From: Affinundibacterium baiyunense
Lineage (GTDB): Bacteria > Pseudomonadota > Gammaproteobacteria > Burkholderiales > Burkholderiaceae_D
NCBI RefSeq assembly: GCF_018139645.1
Contig: NZ_JAGSPM010000004.1
Span: forward strand, 124,001-188,000
DNA length: 64,000 bases
Direction of reading: 5' to 3'
Numbering within the stretch: the stretch's first letter is position 1; each line of letters starts with the position of its first letter. Positions 17,294-27,626 of the stretch are shown piece after piece. The position numbers and the translations under genes were made by a program. The notes under the pieces are model-generated. The model made no database searches, had not been told where the DNA came from, and was given only the letters and a program-made list of their open reading frames with translations.

Positions 17294-19177
17294 CTACCGA
17301 CGCAATTGCGTAATATCGCGTACGGCACCACGATCAGCCGAAGTGGCCAATGCCGCGTAGGCTTGCAAAGCCTGTGAAACGTAACGATCACGATTCATAG
17401 GCTGCCACGCTAAAGCACCTTTGGCTTCCATCGCGGCACGACGTGCTGCTAAAGTCTCGTCGCTAATGTCCAAACGTATGCTGCGATTCGGAATGTCGAT
17501 CAAAATTTGATCGCCCTCTTCAACCAAACCAATCGCTCCACCTTCTGCCGCTTCTGGCGACGCATGACCAATCACCAAACCAGATGAACCACCAGAGAAT
17601 CGACCATCGGTGAATAAGGCGCAAGCTTTGCCTAAGCCCTTCGATTTAATATACGAAGTTGGGTACAACATCTCTTGCATACCAGGCCCGCCTTTTGGAC
17701 CTTCGTAGCGAATAATCACTACATCACCTTCATGCACGGTATCACCCAAAATCGCTGCGACTGCATCATCTTGACTTTCGAACACGCGCGCTTTGCCACT
17801 GAATGTCAAAATACTTTCATCGACACCTGCGGTCTTCACGATGCAACCTTTTTCTGCCAAGTTACCATACAAAACGGCAAGACCACCATCTTTTGAATAG
17901 GCATGTGCATAGTCACGAATACAGCCATTTGCACGATCCGTATCCAAACTATCAAAGCGTTTTTCTTGTGAGAACGCAGTTTGAGTAGGTACGCCACCGG
18001 GTGCTGCCATAAATAGTTTTTTAACCGCTGCGTCTTCACTAACCGCAATATCATTATGTGCGATTGCTTCCGCAAAAGTCGATGCATGGATGGTTGGGCG
18101 TGTCGTATCAAACAAATTCGCACGCGCCAATTCGCCCAAAATAGCGATAATACCGCCAGCACGATGCACGTCTTCGATATGGTATTTATCGGTCATTGGC
18201 GCGACCTTGCACAGGCATGGAACCTTACGAGAGATGCGATCAATATCCGCCATTTTAAAATCAACGCCAGCCTCATTTGCCGCCGCGAGTAAATGCAGAA
18301 CCGTATTGGTCGAGCCACCCATCGACACATCGAGCGCCATCGCGTTTTCAAAAGTCGCTTTGTTTGCAATTGAACGCGGCAAGATGGAATAATCATCATG
18401 TTCATAATAGCGCTTGGCCAACTCGACAATCAAGCGGCCAGCTCGTAAAAATAAGTCTTTACGATCCGCATGCGTTGCCAAAATGGTGCCATTACCCGGT
18501 AAAGCGAAACCCAATGCTTCCATCAAACAGTTCATCGAATTTGCAGTAAACATCCCCGAGCAAGAACCGCAAGTGGGGCAAGCTGAACGCTCGATGCGAC
18601 CGATTTCTTCATCGCTGACTTTGCTATCACCGGCCTTAATCATGGCATCGACCAAATCGATTTTCATAATTTTTTGCTCGCCAATTTGTCCTGCCTGTTT
18701 AGGATGCAGGGTCTCCAAAACTTTACCCGCCTCCATCGGACCACCGGAGACAAACACCACGGGAATATTCAAACGCATGGCCGCCATCAACATACCCGGC
18801 GTGATTTTGTCGCAATTCGAAATACACACCATCGCATCGGCGCAATGCGCATTCACCATGTATTCCACTGAATCAGCGATCAATTCGCGCGACGGTAATG
18901 AATACAACATGCCCCCATGTCCCATCGCAATGCCATCATCGACGGCAATCGTATTAAATTCTTTTGCAACACCACCAGCCGCTTCAATTTCGCGCGCAAC
19001 CATTTGCCCTAGATCTTTCAAATGCACATGACCAGGCACAAACTGCGTGAAGGAATTAACTACCGCAATAATCGGCTTCTCAAAATCCCCGTCTTTCATC
19101 CCCGTCGCCCGCCATAGAGCGCGAGCACCTGCCATGTTGCGGCCATGGGTGGTAGTTCTGGAGCGATATGCTGGCAT
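17294..19177 (-). CDS. ilvD: Dihydroxy-acid dehydratase
   Basis: IlvD dehydrates dihydroxy-isovalerate and dihydroxy-methylvalerate in valine, isoleucine and leucine synthesis, with an iron-sulfur cluster and Mg. The 627 aa protein is full length. Family signatures are [30 protein letters not shown] (cluster Cys and active-site region), [11 protein letters not shown] near the N-terminus, and [14 protein letters not shown] near the C-terminus. It is a single leftward gene with an AT-rich upstream region; no leader peptide rich in Ile, Val or Leu codons is obvious in the 200 bp before it. Confidence 0.95.
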   Translation of the reverse strand: MPAYRSRTTTHGRNMAGARALWRATGMKDGDFEKPIIAVVNSFTQFVPGHVHLKDLGQMVAREIEAAGGVAKEFNTIAVDDGIAMGHGGMLYSLPSRELIADSVEYMVNAHCADAMVCISNCDKITPGMLMAAMRLNIPVVFVSGGPMEAGKVLETLHPKQAGQIGEQKIMKIDLVDAMIKAGDSKVSDEEIGRIERSACPTCGSCSGMFTANSMNCLMEALGFALPGNGTILATHADRKDLFLRAGRLIVELAKRYYEHDDYSILPRSIANKATFENAMALDVSMGGSTNTVLHLLAAANEAGVDFKMADIDRISRKVPCLCKVAPMTDKYHIEDVHRAGGIIAILGELARANLFDTTRPTIHASTFAEAIAHNDIAVSEDAAVKKLFMAAPGGVPTQTAFSQEKRFDSLDTDRANGCIRDYAHAYSKDGGLAVLYGNLAEKGCIVKTAGVDESILTFSGKARVFESQDDAVAAILGDTVHEGDVVIIRYEGPKGGPGMQEMLYPTSYIKSKGLGKACALFTDGRFSGGSSGLVIGHASPEAAEGGAIGLVEEGDQILIDIPNRSIRLDISDETLAARRAAMEAKGALAWQPMNRDRYVSQALQAYAALATSADRGAVRDITQLRR

Positions 19178-19384
19178 ATGATTTTCCTTAAAACAAAATT
19201 AAAAATGAAAGTGGGAACACAGGCTATTAGATTGCCTTAGTGATTTTAATACGTCAAATATTTAAAAAGTGCAAAATTAAGACTAATTTAATATAAATAT
19301 AATTTCTGATTATGTCCGCTCACACTAATCACGACAAACTTATTTTCAGCAGATAATACGAAAATCGATTTCGATAAACCTTCT

Positions 19385-20305
19385 ATGCGCTCTCCCCTCT
19401 CCATAAGTACAATTGCCCTTTTGACTATTCCTCCTGTACTTTGGGCAGGCAACGCCATCTTGGGGAGAATGATTTATCAATCGATTCCTCCAACGACATT
19501 AAATCTCCTACGCTGGACATTAGCATTTTTCCTCCTACTCCCTTTCGCCTATCCAATTTTTAAATCCGGCAGCAGCCTGTGGCGCGATGCGAAGTATTAT
19601 TTGATGCTCGGTCTACTAGGCATCGGTTTGTACAACGCTTTGCAATATTTAGCGTTACAAAGTTCAACACCGATCAATGTGACTTTGGTGGCCTCTGGCA
19701 TGCCAATTTGGATGCTACTGGTCGGTGCCACATTTTTTGGTACAAGCATTAATAAAAAACAAGTTACGGGTGCATTGCTGTCAATTCTCGGTGTCGTGCT
19801 TGTACTCAGTCGAGGCAGCTTACAGCAGCTACTAGCATTTCAATTAGTTCCAGGTGATTTATTGATGATCGCTGCCACGATTGCTTGGTCTTTTTATAGC
19901 TGGCTGTTAAATGACAAAACACGCGATAACGACATACGCAAAGATTAGTCACATTTCTTATTGGCGCAAATTAGTTATGGCCTTATTTGGTCTGCCTTGT
20001 TTGCAGGTACCGAGTGGGCATTGATTGATTATCACATTAACTGGAGCTGGAACTTAATCGCTGCAATTTGCTTCGTCGCAATAGGCCCAGCCATCATCGC
20101 GTTTCGTTGTTGGGGCGCGGGTGTGCAACGTGCGGGTCCCAATGTGGCTAGTTTCTTTGTCAATTTAACACCCTTATTTACTGCGCTATTGTCTTCTGTG
20201 ATTTTGGGCGAGTTACCACATTGGTATCACTTAGTAGCATTTGGCTTTATTGTTACTGGCATCATGATCTCGTCACACCAACAAAATAAAAGCTCGCTAC
20301 AATAG
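19385..20305 (+). pseudogene. EamA/DMT-family transporter gene interrupted by an in-frame TAG
   Basis: Two open segments (19385-19945 and 19949-20305) are in the same reading frame and together give a normal EamA/DMT exporter of about 306 residues with about ten membrane helices. The break is one TAG at 19946-19948 between RKD and SHFLLAQISYGL, in the cytoplasmic loop joining the two EamA repeats. In this family a Trp commonly follows the RKD/RAD in that loop, so TGG to TAG is likely. Readthrough, restart at a later codon or a base-call error are alternatives. The substrate is unknown; relatives export amino acids or metabolites. Confidence 0.8.
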
Positions 20306-20359
20306 ATCAGCCAATACGACTAGCTTGTATTAGCCCTCACCCTTCTAGAAGGAATCACG

Positions 20360-20764
20360 ATGTCTATTCAACTCAATTCCAAAGCAAACACTAAACTCGC
20401 GCAAGAAGTCCACATCAAGACCCATACATTGACGACTGACATCGCAGTTGCCGAAGGTGGTGAAGATCTCGGCCCAAGTCCGCATGATTTATATGATGCG
20501 GCGCTTGCTTCTTGCAAAGCACTAACCTTAATGTGGTACGCGAAGAAGAAAAATATTAATATCACTCACATCGACACCCGCATCGAACGTGATGATTCAC
20601 AAGAACGACGAGGTATTTATAAGCTAGCAGCGACTCTGTTGGTGCAAGGTGAATTTAGCGAGGAAGAATTCGCACAAATTAGTGCGGTTGCCGAAAAATG
20701 TCCGGTACACAAATTGATGGCTAGTGTCACGACTGAAATCACGACCAAAGTGGAGCGTGCGTAA
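20360..20764 (+). CDS. OsmC family peroxiredoxin-like protein
   Basis: This 134 aa OsmC/Ohr-fold protein has the two redox Cys: one in ALASCKALTLMWYAKKK and one in AEKCPVHKLM. These thiols reduce organic hydroperoxides in family members. The length and GPSPHDLYDAALASC pattern place it with the short YhfA/OsmC-like proteins rather than Ohr. Its TAA overlaps the ATG of the pirin gene by one base, so the two form an operon, probably linked to oxidative or electrophile stress. GAAGGAAT precedes the ATG. Confidence 0.88.
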   Translation: MSIQLNSKANTKLAQEVHIKTHTLTTDIAVAEGGEDLGPSPHDLYDAALASCKALTLMWYAKKKNINITHIDTRIERDDSQERRGIYKLAATLLVQGEFSEEEFAQISAVAEKCPVHKLMASVTTEITTKVERA

Positions 20765-21663
20765 TGGATACCAACAAAATGGAACCCAACAAACTGCTTA
20801 GACCACACAATAAAGATTTAGGTGGTGGCTTTGTAGTGCGTCGCTTATTACCAAGTGCGACAAGACAAGCAGTCGGACCATTTATCTTCTTTGATCATTT
20901 TGGACCTGTCACAATCACGCCAAACGACAATCATGATGTGCGCCCACATCCACATATCGGACTCGCCACACTCACCTATTTGTTCGAGGGAGTGATCATG
21001 CACCGAGATAATCTAGGCTATACACAAAGAATAGAACCAGGTGCTATCAACTTCATGATTGCCGGTAAAGGCATCGTACACTCAGAGCGCAAACCAGAAG
21101 AACACAAAAATGATACCTACACCAATCATGGTCTGCAACTATGGTTAGCGATCCCCGAAGATCAAGAAAAAATTCCCGCCTCATTTAGCCATACACCAGC
21201 TACAGCGATACCAATTGCCCACAATCATGAGGCAACCGGACGCGTATTAGTCGGCAGTGCATTTGGCCTCAGCTCGCCCGTACCAGCTTTGTCACCAACG
21301 CTCTACCTTGATATTCAATTACCAGCAAACAGTCAATGGCAACTTCCTATGCTAGCGGATGAGCAGGCGATCTACTCCATAGAAAATCAAATTAGTATTG
21401 CAGGCAACACATTAGAAATGCACACGATGCTGGTGTTGGATCAAGAACAAGCAATCACCACAGGCGCACACCCAGCACGCTTCGTCATCATCGGTGGAAA
21501 AGCACTCGGGCACCGGTTTATGTGGTGGAATTTTGTCGCTAGCAAAAAAGAAGACATCGATAACGCAGCAATAGCGTGGGAAGCCGGCGATAACGCACTA
21601 GGAATGGGACAAGTACCGGGCGAGACTGAAAGGATTCCTTTACCGAAAAGCCTCTCTAAGTAA
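20764..21663 (+). CDS. Pirin family protein
   Basis: This 299 aa bicupin protein has the metal-site signature RPHPHIGLATLTYLFEG followed by MHRDNLG in the N-terminal cupin, giving the His-x-His ... His set of pirins. GAINFMIAGKGIVHSER continues the family pattern. Bacterial pirins are iron-binding, and some have quercetin dioxygenase activity or modulate central metabolism; the role here is not known. It is translationally coupled to the OsmC gene by a one-base overlap. Confidence 0.9.
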   Translation: MDTNKMEPNKLLRPHNKDLGGGFVVRRLLPSATRQAVGPFIFFDHFGPVTITPNDNHDVRPHPHIGLATLTYLFEGVIMHRDNLGYTQRIEPGAINFMIAGKGIVHSERKPEEHKNDTYTNHGLQLWLAIPEDQEKIPASFSHTPATAIPIAHNHEATGRVLVGSAFGLSSPVPALSPTLYLDIQLPANSQWQLPMLADEQAIYSIENQISIAGNTLEMHTMLVLDQEQAITTGAHPARFVIIGGKALGHRFMWWNFVASKKEDIDNAAIAWEAGDNALGMGQVPGETERIPLPKSLSK

Positions 21664-21710
21664 ATCTGCAATTGCAAATGAGTGCCTGAGATCCAACCTA
21701 AACGTCCAAA

Positions 21711-22145
21711 TTACAGCACAGAATCCACACCCATATTTGCTAACTGATCAGCACGCTCATTTCCAGCATCACCTGTGTGACCACGCACCCATATCCAATC
21801 AATTTTATGGACTTGGCGTGCTTGGTCTAACTGTTGCCAGAGATCGACGTTTTTTACTGGTGCTTTTGCGGCAGTTTTCCACCCTTTCGCTTTCCAGCCG
21901 TCGATCCATTCGGTAATGCCTTTTAAGACATACTGACTATCCGTGTACAAGGCAATCTCGCATGGTCGCTTTAATGCCTGCAAGGCCTGAATCACCGCCA
22001 TTAATTCCATACGATTATTGGTGGTTTCACGCTCGCCACCGAACAATTCTTTTTCGCGAGTTCCAGCAATAAGAATCGCGCCCCAACCACCTACACCCGG
22101 ATTACCTTTGCAAGCACCATCTGTATAAATCTTAATTTTATCCAT
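21711..22145 (-). CDS. rnhA: Ribonuclease HI
   Basis: RNase HI cuts RNA in RNA-DNA hybrids. The 144 aa protein has all four acidic catalytic residues in context: [17 protein letters not shown] (Asp), [15 protein letters not shown] (Glu), [12 protein letters not shown] (Asp) and [15 protein letters not shown] (Asp). The basic handle region [15 protein letters not shown] is present. It overlaps the end of the upstream methyltransferase gene by 8 bp, so the two are translationally coupled. The same window encodes a second, divergent RNase H-like protein at about 50.6 kb. Confidence 0.95.
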   Translation of the reverse strand: MDKIKIYTDGACKGNPGVGGWGAILIAGTREKELFGGERETTNNRMELMAVIQALQALKRPCEIALYTDSQYVLKGITEWIDGWKAKGWKTAAKAPVKNVDLWQQLDQARQVHKIDWIWVRGHTGDAGNERADQLANMGVDSVL

Positions 22146-22923
22146 GTTCTTTTATTTTATTTGCGACTGGCACCGCACTAGTCTGCCGCACACGTTTTTG
22201 TTTTAATGCTGGGCCGACTAAATGCATACCTCGTACACGTTTAACCGCCTCAATCATATAAACCGCACCTAATCTTGGCCACCAACGTTGACCTAAACTT
22301 TCCATCATCCCTGAGTTTTGCAACCATTGTTCATTATTCACTGCAAGTGCATAGCAACCAAAGCGGGTTTGACCTACTTCCATGCTCAACAACTTGAGCC
22401 AATCTCGCAGACGATGTGGACTAATGAACTCACCCTCTTCGGGTAAAAAATGCCGATTGATCAAGCGCCCAAAGAATTGCCGACCTCCCCACAAACTGAC
22501 ACGATTCATTCCTGTGATAATCACGCGTCCTTCGGGTATGAGAATTCTATCCACCTCGCGTAAAATTTGGTGCGGTTCTTTGGCAAATTCCAGCACATGC
22601 GGCAAGACAATCAAGTCGATACTTTGCGAATCAAATGGGAGTTCTGCAAAGTCGTGAACCAAGACCACTGCTTGACACGCCTTCGTGTTTTGGTTTGGAA
22701 ATGAACTAGCAGTTTGCCATTGATGTGGCATACGGCTAGCTGCCAACGCTGGCAATTGCGGCAAACCAATTTGCAATGCATGGAATCCAAAGATATCCGC
22801 AGTTAATAGATCAAACTGTGCTTGCTCCCACGCGCAGATATAATCACCGGCTGGCTGCATCAACCAATCACCTAAGTCTATAATGGTGGACTGCGTAGAA
22901 TTGGATACGTTCACTTCACTCAC
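22138..22923 (-). CDS. Class I SAM-dependent methyltransferase next to gloB and rnhA
   Basis: This 261 aa cytoplasmic protein has a methyltransferase type 11-like core. Motif I is degenerate ([16 protein letters not shown]). [21 protein letters not shown] and [16 protein letters not shown] are well conserved. It is the gene typically found between gloB and rnhA in proteobacteria, and its substrate is unknown. It diverges from gloB with a 24-bp gap and overlaps rnhA by 8 bp. The weak motif I suggests altered or lost SAM binding. Confidence 0.8.
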   Translation of the reverse strand: MSEVNVSNSTQSTIIDLGDWLMQPAGDYICAWEQAQFDLLTADIFGFHALQIGLPQLPALAASRMPHQWQTASSFPNQNTKACQAVVLVHDFAELPFDSQSIDLIVLPHVLEFAKEPHQILREVDRILIPEGRVIITGMNRVSLWGGRQFFGRLINRHFLPEEGEFISPHRLRDWLKLLSMEVGQTRFGCYALAVNNEQWLQNSGMMESLGQRWWPRLGAVYMIEAVKRVRGMHLVGPALKQKRVRQTSAVPVANKIKEHG

Positions 22924-22947
22924 TTAAAAAATCAGGAAAATCCGAAT

Positions 22948-23748
22948 ATGAATAATCAGATAGATGACCAAACGCTTAGTATATTGACTGTACCCGCTTT
23001 TGACGACAATTATCTGTGGCTAATTCATAATCAGCGCGAGGCAATTGTCGTCGATCCAGGCGATGCGACACCTATCCTTGCTGCGCTAGAAAAACACCAA
23101 TTGCAATTGCGAGCCATTTTACTAACACATCACCACGCGGATCACATCGGTGGTGTAAATCTGTTGGTAGAACAGTTTCAAATCCCTGTTTACGGCCCTG
23201 CGCATGATGGAATTGATGCGGTAACAATTCCACTTGATGACGATGATGAAATTCATATAGATACGCTCAACTTGCGTTTAAAAGTAATCGCTGTTCCAGG
23301 GCACACATTTGGACATATCGCCTACTATTCTATGCAATTACAAAGTCTGTTTTGCGGTGATACTTTGTTCGCTGGTGGTTGCGGTAGATTATTTGAAGGA
23401 ACGCCAGCTCAAATGCTGGATTCACTCGATACACTTGCACGTTTGCCAGATGCCACTGCAGTTTACTGCGCGCACGAATACACCCTCTCCAATCTGAAGT
23501 TTGCACTTGCTGTTGAGCCAAATAATCAAGAGCTACAACAACGTATGGTGGAAGCACAAGAAAAACGCAATGCTGGCGTGCCCACAGTTCCTAGCAATAT
23601 TGGGCTGGAAAAACGTACAAATCCATTTCTGAGAAGCAGAATTTCCGCGGTAATAGACACACTTAAAACAAATGACAAAATCACCGATACGCAAGATGAA
23701 GTTGCATGTTTTACTGCGCTACGCGAGTGGAAAAATATTTATCGTTAA
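22948..23748 (+). CDS. gloB: Hydroxyacylglutathione hydrolase (glyoxalase II)
   Basis: GloB hydrolyses S-lactoylglutathione to lactate and glutathione, finishing methylglyoxal detoxification. The 266 aa metallo-beta-lactamase-fold protein has the metal motif [21 protein letters not shown], and [17 protein letters not shown]. The C-terminal HAGH domain ends with NPFLRS. Length and motifs are normal. It shares a short divergent intergenic region with the methyltransferase/rnhA unit. Confidence 0.94.
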   Translation: MNNQIDDQTLSILTVPAFDDNYLWLIHNQREAIVVDPGDATPILAALEKHQLQLRAILLTHHHADHIGGVNLLVEQFQIPVYGPAHDGIDAVTIPLDDDDEIHIDTLNLRLKVIAVPGHTFGHIAYYSMQLQSLFCGDTLFAGGCGRLFEGTPAQMLDSLDTLARLPDATAVYCAHEYTLSNLKFALAVEPNNQELQQRMVEAQEKRNAGVPTVPSNIGLEKRTNPFLRSRISAVIDTLKTNDKITDTQDEVACFTALREWKNIYR

Positions 23749-23797
23749 GTAAAACGAATCTCCTCCATCATCGATCTTGCATACACAATCTGAACCC

Positions 23798-24952
23798 ATG
23801 AATCTGGCACTTTTTTGTAAAGTCGTTGATAACTTTGGCGACATCGGCATTTGCTGGCGGCTCGTACGCCAGCTCCGCAATGAGCATGCAATTGAGGTAA
23901 CACTTTGGGTAGATGATCTAGCAAGCTTCAAAAAAATCTGCCCCGAAGTTTGTATAGAAAGCGAACACCAAACCGTACAACATATTCAGATACAACATTG
24001 GCAGCGACAAGATCAGCAATTTGAAGTCGCCGACATCGCTGATATCGTGATTGAGTTTTTTGGTTGCGATATTCCGCCCAATTACATTGCGACCATGGCG
24101 AAATGTCAGCCCCAACCAATTTGGATAAACTTAGAGGGCTTAACTGCAGAAGATTGGGTTGAAGGTTGTCACACCTTACCTTCTTCGCATCCGCAATATC
24201 CATTGACGAAATATTTTTTCTTCCCAGGTTTTAATAAAAAAACTGGCGGACTCATACTAGAAAAAGATTTACTTGAACAAGCACAACAGTTCAACTTAGA
24301 AAAACAAGAAAAAAATGCGTTTCTGCACAATTTAGGACTCAGTGACCAAGACGTAAAATCCTTTAAAATTTCCATGTTCTGCTACCCGCACGCACCCTTA
24401 ATGGATTTACTGAAAACATGGGAACATTCAATCGAAAAGATTAGCTGCCTCATTCCCACGGGGGTAGCGCAAGACAAGATTGCTGGCTTCTTGCAATGCG
24501 AACCGCTGTCAGGGTCAAAGTATCAAAAAGGGAATTTGTCTCTGCATATCATTCCCTTTTTGCCACAAGCCGAGTACGACAAATTATTGTGGAGCTGTGA
24601 TCTCAATTTCGTTCGAGGTGAGGACTCATTTGTTCGAGCGCAATGGGCAGGCAAGGCCTTTATCTGGCATATTTATCCGCAGGATGAGAATCTTCACCAC
24701 AAAAAACTAAAAGCATTTTTAAATGTACATGATGCAGAAAGCCAAGCAAGCAAACTTTTCTCACTCGCATGGAATGGCGTTTCGCAAGCACCAAACTGGC
24801 CTGAACTGTGGTCAAACTTTAGAGCAGATCTCAACAGCATCCAACAGCTAAGCCTTGATTGGCAGCAGCAGATGCGAAATCTAGGCGATATGAGCTCAAA
24901 TTTATTGAGCTTCATCAAAGCAAAACAGGAATTGGACAAAAAAATAGGTTAA
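23798..24952 (+). CDS. earP: EF-P arginine rhamnosyltransferase
   Basis: EarP transfers rhamnose from dTDP-rhamnose to Arg32 of elongation factor P, which activates EF-P for polyproline translation. The signature N-terminus LFCKVVDNFGDIGICWRL is present, with two Asp (11 and 15 from the ATG at 23798) matching the reported catalytic Asp pair. NFVRGEDSFVRAQWAGKAF with its Glu, and FIWHIYPQ, form the nucleotide-sugar site. A TTG at 23777 in the same frame is an alternative start. efp follows 124 bp downstream on the same strand, and its product carries Arg at position 32. No dTDP-rhamnose synthesis genes are in the window. Confidence 0.94.
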   Translation: MNLALFCKVVDNFGDIGICWRLVRQLRNEHAIEVTLWVDDLASFKKICPEVCIESEHQTVQHIQIQHWQRQDQQFEVADIADIVIEFFGCDIPPNYIATMAKCQPQPIWINLEGLTAEDWVEGCHTLPSSHPQYPLTKYFFFPGFNKKTGGLILEKDLLEQAQQFNLEKQEKNAFLHNLGLSDQDVKSFKISMFCYPHAPLMDLLKTWEHSIEKISCLIPTGVAQDKIAGFLQCEPLSGSKYQKGNLSLHIIPFLPQAEYDKLLWSCDLNFVRGEDSFVRAQWAGKAFIWHIYPQDENLHHKKLKAFLNVHDAESQASKLFSLAWNGVSQAPNWPELWSNFRADLNSIQQLSLDWQQQMRNLGDMSSNLLSFIKAKQELDKKIG

Positions 24953-25076
24953 AATACGCGGTTAATTTTTAATGTATTTTCCGATTCAATCTAAGCTGAG
25001 CTTGCAGGGCAATATTTTCAATATTCCAGTAGGCAACAGATGATTTTTAAGCAACCTACTTTTTACATAAATTACT

Positions 25077-25652
25077 ATGAAACCTGCAAAAGAAATTCGC
25101 GTTGGCAACATCATTATGGTCGACAGCAAACCAATGATCGTATTGCGCTCAGACGTTAACGGCTCTAGCCGCACTGGCTTCACTTACAAGTGGAAAATGA
25201 AAAACTTGTTGACTAACAGCCCATTGGAAAACGTATTCCGTGGCGATGACAAGTTTGATGTTGTTGTTCTCGACAAAAAACCAGTAACTTACTCTTACTT
25301 CGCAGATCCATTGTTCGTATTCATGGATGCTGAATACAATCAATATGAGATCGAAGAAGAAAACTTGGGCGATGCATTGCATTACCTCAAAGACGGCATG
25401 GAATGCGAAGCAGTTTTCTATGATGGCAAAGCGATTTCTGTAGAATTGCCAACAACGATCGCTCGTCAAGTCATCTACTCTGAACCAGCTGTAAAAGGCA
25501 ACACTTCTGGTAACGTATTGAAAGAAGCGAAAATCGAAAATGCGATTGAAGCACACTGCCATATCGTACAAGTACCATTATTCGTTAGCCAAGACGACAT
25601 TATCGAAATCGATACTCGCACAAACGAATACAAGCGCGTAGTACGCAATTAA
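25077..25652 (+). CDS. efp: Elongation factor P, arginine-32 type
   Basis: EF-P binds ribosomes stalled on consecutive prolines. The 191 aa protein has the three beta-barrel domains, with [20 protein letters not shown] in domain II and [16 protein letters not shown] at the C-terminus. The modification loop carries Arg32 (NGSSRTG) rather than Lys, matching the neighbouring EarP. The loop sequence [16 protein letters not shown] differs from the common SKSGRNAAVVKMKLKN form, so this is a divergent arginine-type EF-P. Codon use is strongly biased, as for highly expressed genes. A strong terminator follows. Confidence 0.95.
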   Translation: MKPAKEIRVGNIIMVDSKPMIVLRSDVNGSSRTGFTYKWKMKNLLTNSPLENVFRGDDKFDVVVLDKKPVTYSYFADPLFVFMDAEYNQYEIEEENLGDALHYLKDGMECEAVFYDGKAISVELPTTIARQVIYSEPAVKGNTSGNVLKEAKIENAIEAHCHIVQVPLFVSQDDIIEIDTRTNEYKRVVRN

Positions 25653-25677
25653 GTTCGCGTTATAGATTCACAAAAAA

Positions 25678-25708
25678 ACGCTGTTCAATTGAACAGCGTT
25701 TTTTTTAC
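25678..25708 (+). terminator. Terminator of efp
   Basis: AACGCTGTTCAA (25678-25689) and TTGAACAGCGTT (25690-25701) form a perfect 24-bp palindrome 25 bp after the efp stop, followed by a run of T. It serves rightward transcripts. Confidence 0.9.
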
Positions 25709-25763
25709 TATTATTTCGCTCTGCGCTCTACAGACACAGGACGACTTAAAACCGCCCAATAAA

Positions 25764-25788
25764 AAACCCGCCAATTAAAGGCGGGTTT
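25764..25788 (-). terminator. Terminator of the CobD-like gene
   Basis: AAACCCGCC (25764-25772) pairs with GGCGGGTTT (25780-25788) over a 7-base loop. On the minus strand it ends in TTTTTT, 23 bp past the CobD-like gene stop. It forms a convergent terminator pair with the efp terminator. Confidence 0.85.
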
Positions 25789-25810
25789 CTATTTTTACTT
25801 AAAGCAGTCA

Positions 25811-26764
25811 CTACAACCAAACTGCAAAAGATAGCAACAACAACAATAACATCCACAATAAAAGTGCTCGCCAAACCAAACCTACCGCACTTTGCAGTGA
25901 GCGTGGATTTGCCTCCATGCCTGGCTGACTTTCCAACTCCAAACTATCAACGTCGACCGCACTAGCGTCTGCGTTCAACACCACCAAAGCCTTGGTCTCT
26001 GGCTCCCCCAAACGGACGCCAATTGCACCACCACCCGCCGACAGAATAATCCCAAGCAATTCATCACTCCAACGGCTCGCATAATTACGCCATGAATAAA
26101 TCGCATCTTCAAAATTTCCTACTACAGCAAAAGCAACCGCAGTCAATCTGGCCGGCACCCAATCTATCCAATAAAACACTTTTTTCGCAAACTGGCCAAA
26201 CTCCTCATTTTGCATGTGTTCAGGTTCACACCACTCTCTCGACAAAAATTCCGACATTCGATACATCACCGCACAAGCAGGTCCAACCGGCATCAAAAAC
26301 CAAAAAAATACACCAAATACATTTCGATGCGAAGCAATCAAAGAACGCTCAACCGCACCACGCGCCACGTCAGACGCACTCATCGACGAACAATCCTTAT
26401 TAATCCAATCGGACAAATATTTACGCGCAGCATCGTCATCACCAGCATTCAACGCAACTTGTATCGAAGTAAAGTAATGACTGTAACGACGAAACCCTAA
26501 AGTAAGATAGACAATAAGAACATTCCAAATAAAGGCAGCAAATGGATTCAAGTGAAGACACAACCAATAGACCAAAGCCGTTGGGATTGTGAGCGCGCCA
26601 ACCACAATAAACCAACCAGTTCTTCCATGATGTGCTTTGCCTGCGTTACACCAAGCTTCGACCTTTACGGCAAAAAACTGTACTTGCGTATATACCGGAT
26701 TATCCACTCTCAGTGGCTTGAGTTGCTCAATCAAGAGCGCGAAGAGTATGGAGAGAAATGTCAT
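25811..26764 (-). CDS. CobD/CbiB family membrane protein
   Basis: This 317 aa membrane protein is of the CobD/CbiB-like type found as an orphan in Burkholderiales. The N-terminus MTFLSILFALLIEQLKPL and the EDAIYSWRNYA and SAGGGAIGVRLGEP motifs match adenosylcobinamide-phosphate synthase relatives. About five membrane segments are visible, including a very hydrophobic C-terminus. No other cobalamin synthesis genes are present except distant cobA/cbiX homologues, which serve siroheme here. Its true role is thus uncertain (also AmpE-like by topology). It shares a strand with the CoA pyrophosphatase gene 90 bp upstream. Confidence 0.75.
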   Translation of the reverse strand: MTFLSILFALLIEQLKPLRVDNPVYTQVQFFAVKVEAWCNAGKAHHGRTGWFIVVGALTIPTALVYWLCLHLNPFAAFIWNVLIVYLTLGFRRYSHYFTSIQVALNAGDDDAARKYLSDWINKDCSSMSASDVARGAVERSLIASHRNVFGVFFWFLMPVGPACAVMYRMSEFLSREWCEPEHMQNEEFGQFAKKVFYWIDWVPARLTAVAFAVVGNFEDAIYSWRNYASRWSDELLGIILSAGGGAIGVRLGEPETKALVVLNADASAVDVDSLELESQPGMEANPRSLQSAVGLVWRALLLWMLLLLLLSFAVWL

Positions 26765-26854
26765 AGTGAGTCTGCAAACTTCCCTTTGAGGGATGACTTA
26801 GAAAAGATCTCCAGTGTAAACTGATTTGACCCGTTTATGAAGTAGATCACCTAC

Positions 26855-27550
26855 TCAATCAGGTAGATCTGCACGTAAAAAATGGAATAAGTTACGCAGC
26901 ATGCCAGCGGTTGCTCCCCAAATAAAATATTCTTGATATGGAATCGCGTAGAAACTACGCCGACCTCGGCCATCCGGAAAATCAAATTGACGACGTTGGT
27001 GATGTTGAGGGTTCATTAAAAAACTCAAAGGCACCTCAAAAATAGAAGCAACTTCAAATGGATCAGAACGAAAATTATAAGGCGGATGCACCAATGCAAC
27101 CACAGGAGTAACCAAAAATCCTGTGCCAGTAAGGTATTCTGGCAAACACCCTAACACTTCAATCTGAGACTCCAGCAATCCCACCTCTTCTTGCGCCTCG
27201 CGCAAGGCAGTATGCTCAACGGAAGTGTCGCTTGCATCTACTCGCCCACCAGGAAAACTGATCTGCCCTCCATGATGATGTAGATGTGCCGCTCTTTGCG
27301 TCAATAACACTTGCAAACCTTGTTCACGTACAAGCAATGGCAACAACACAGATGCGGGCTTGAAGTCCATTCCTCGATACAAGCTTGATTCACCTGTATT
27401 TTCAGGCGACCAAGAAAGCTCCAACTGAAAACGTTGACGTAAAAATTCCAGAGACATTTTACTGCTTGGCAGCGCAGTTTCATCTGCGTACGAATGTATC
27501 TCTAAAGATTGGGGATCAAAGTTGAGTATCGCCATCATTACCGCGATCAT
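26855..27550 (-). CDS. CoA pyrophosphatase, NUDIX hydrolase
   Basis: This 231 aa NUDIX hydrolase of the NudL/CoAse group probably splits coenzyme A into phosphopantetheine and 3',5'-ADP. The NUDIX box is complete (GGRVDASD, then REAQEEVGL), and the upstream segment HHHGGQISFPGG is the CoAse-specific UPF0035 signature. Several candidate starts are near (27550, 27538, 27535, 27532) with no clear ribosome site, so the N-terminus is approximate. It follows the rplS terminator and precedes the CobD-like gene, a common Burkholderiales pairing. Confidence 0.88.
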   Translation of the reverse strand: MIAVMMAILNFDPQSLEIHSYADETALPSSKMSLEFLRQRFQLELSWSPENTGESSLYRGMDFKPASVLLPLLVREQGLQVLLTQRAAHLHHHGGQISFPGGRVDASDTSVEHTALREAQEEVGLLESQIEVLGCLPEYLTGTGFLVTPVVALVHPPYNFRSDPFEVASIFEVPLSFLMNPQHHQRRQFDFPDGRGRRSFYAIPYQEYFIWGATAGMLRNLFHFLRADLPD

Positions 27551-27570
27551 GAAAAAAGTTCACAAACAAA

Positions 27571-27598
27571 AAAGGGATGCCATCGGCACCCCTCTTTC
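27571..27598 (-). terminator. Terminator after rplS
   Basis: AAAGGGATGCC (27571-27581) pairs with GGCACCCCTCTTT (27585-27597) with minor mismatches. On the minus strand the stem is followed by TTTTTT. It ends the rpsP-rimM-trmD-rplS transcript about 28 bp after rplS. Confidence 0.75.
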
Positions 27599-27626
27599 TA
27601 GAATCACAAAACAAACATTGTGTAGA

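Noticed and set aside
18414..19031. 205-codon rightward frame inside ilvD
   Set aside because: It is a shadow of the ilvD codons on the other strand, with low-complexity translation.
19385..20305. Frameshift as the cause of the split DMT transporter gene
   Set aside because: Both halves are in the same frame, so the cause is one stop codon and not an insertion or deletion.
26092..26500. Several rightward frames inside the CobD-like gene
   Set aside because: Their translations are His/Thr/Gln-rich, as expected for the antisense of membrane-protein codons.
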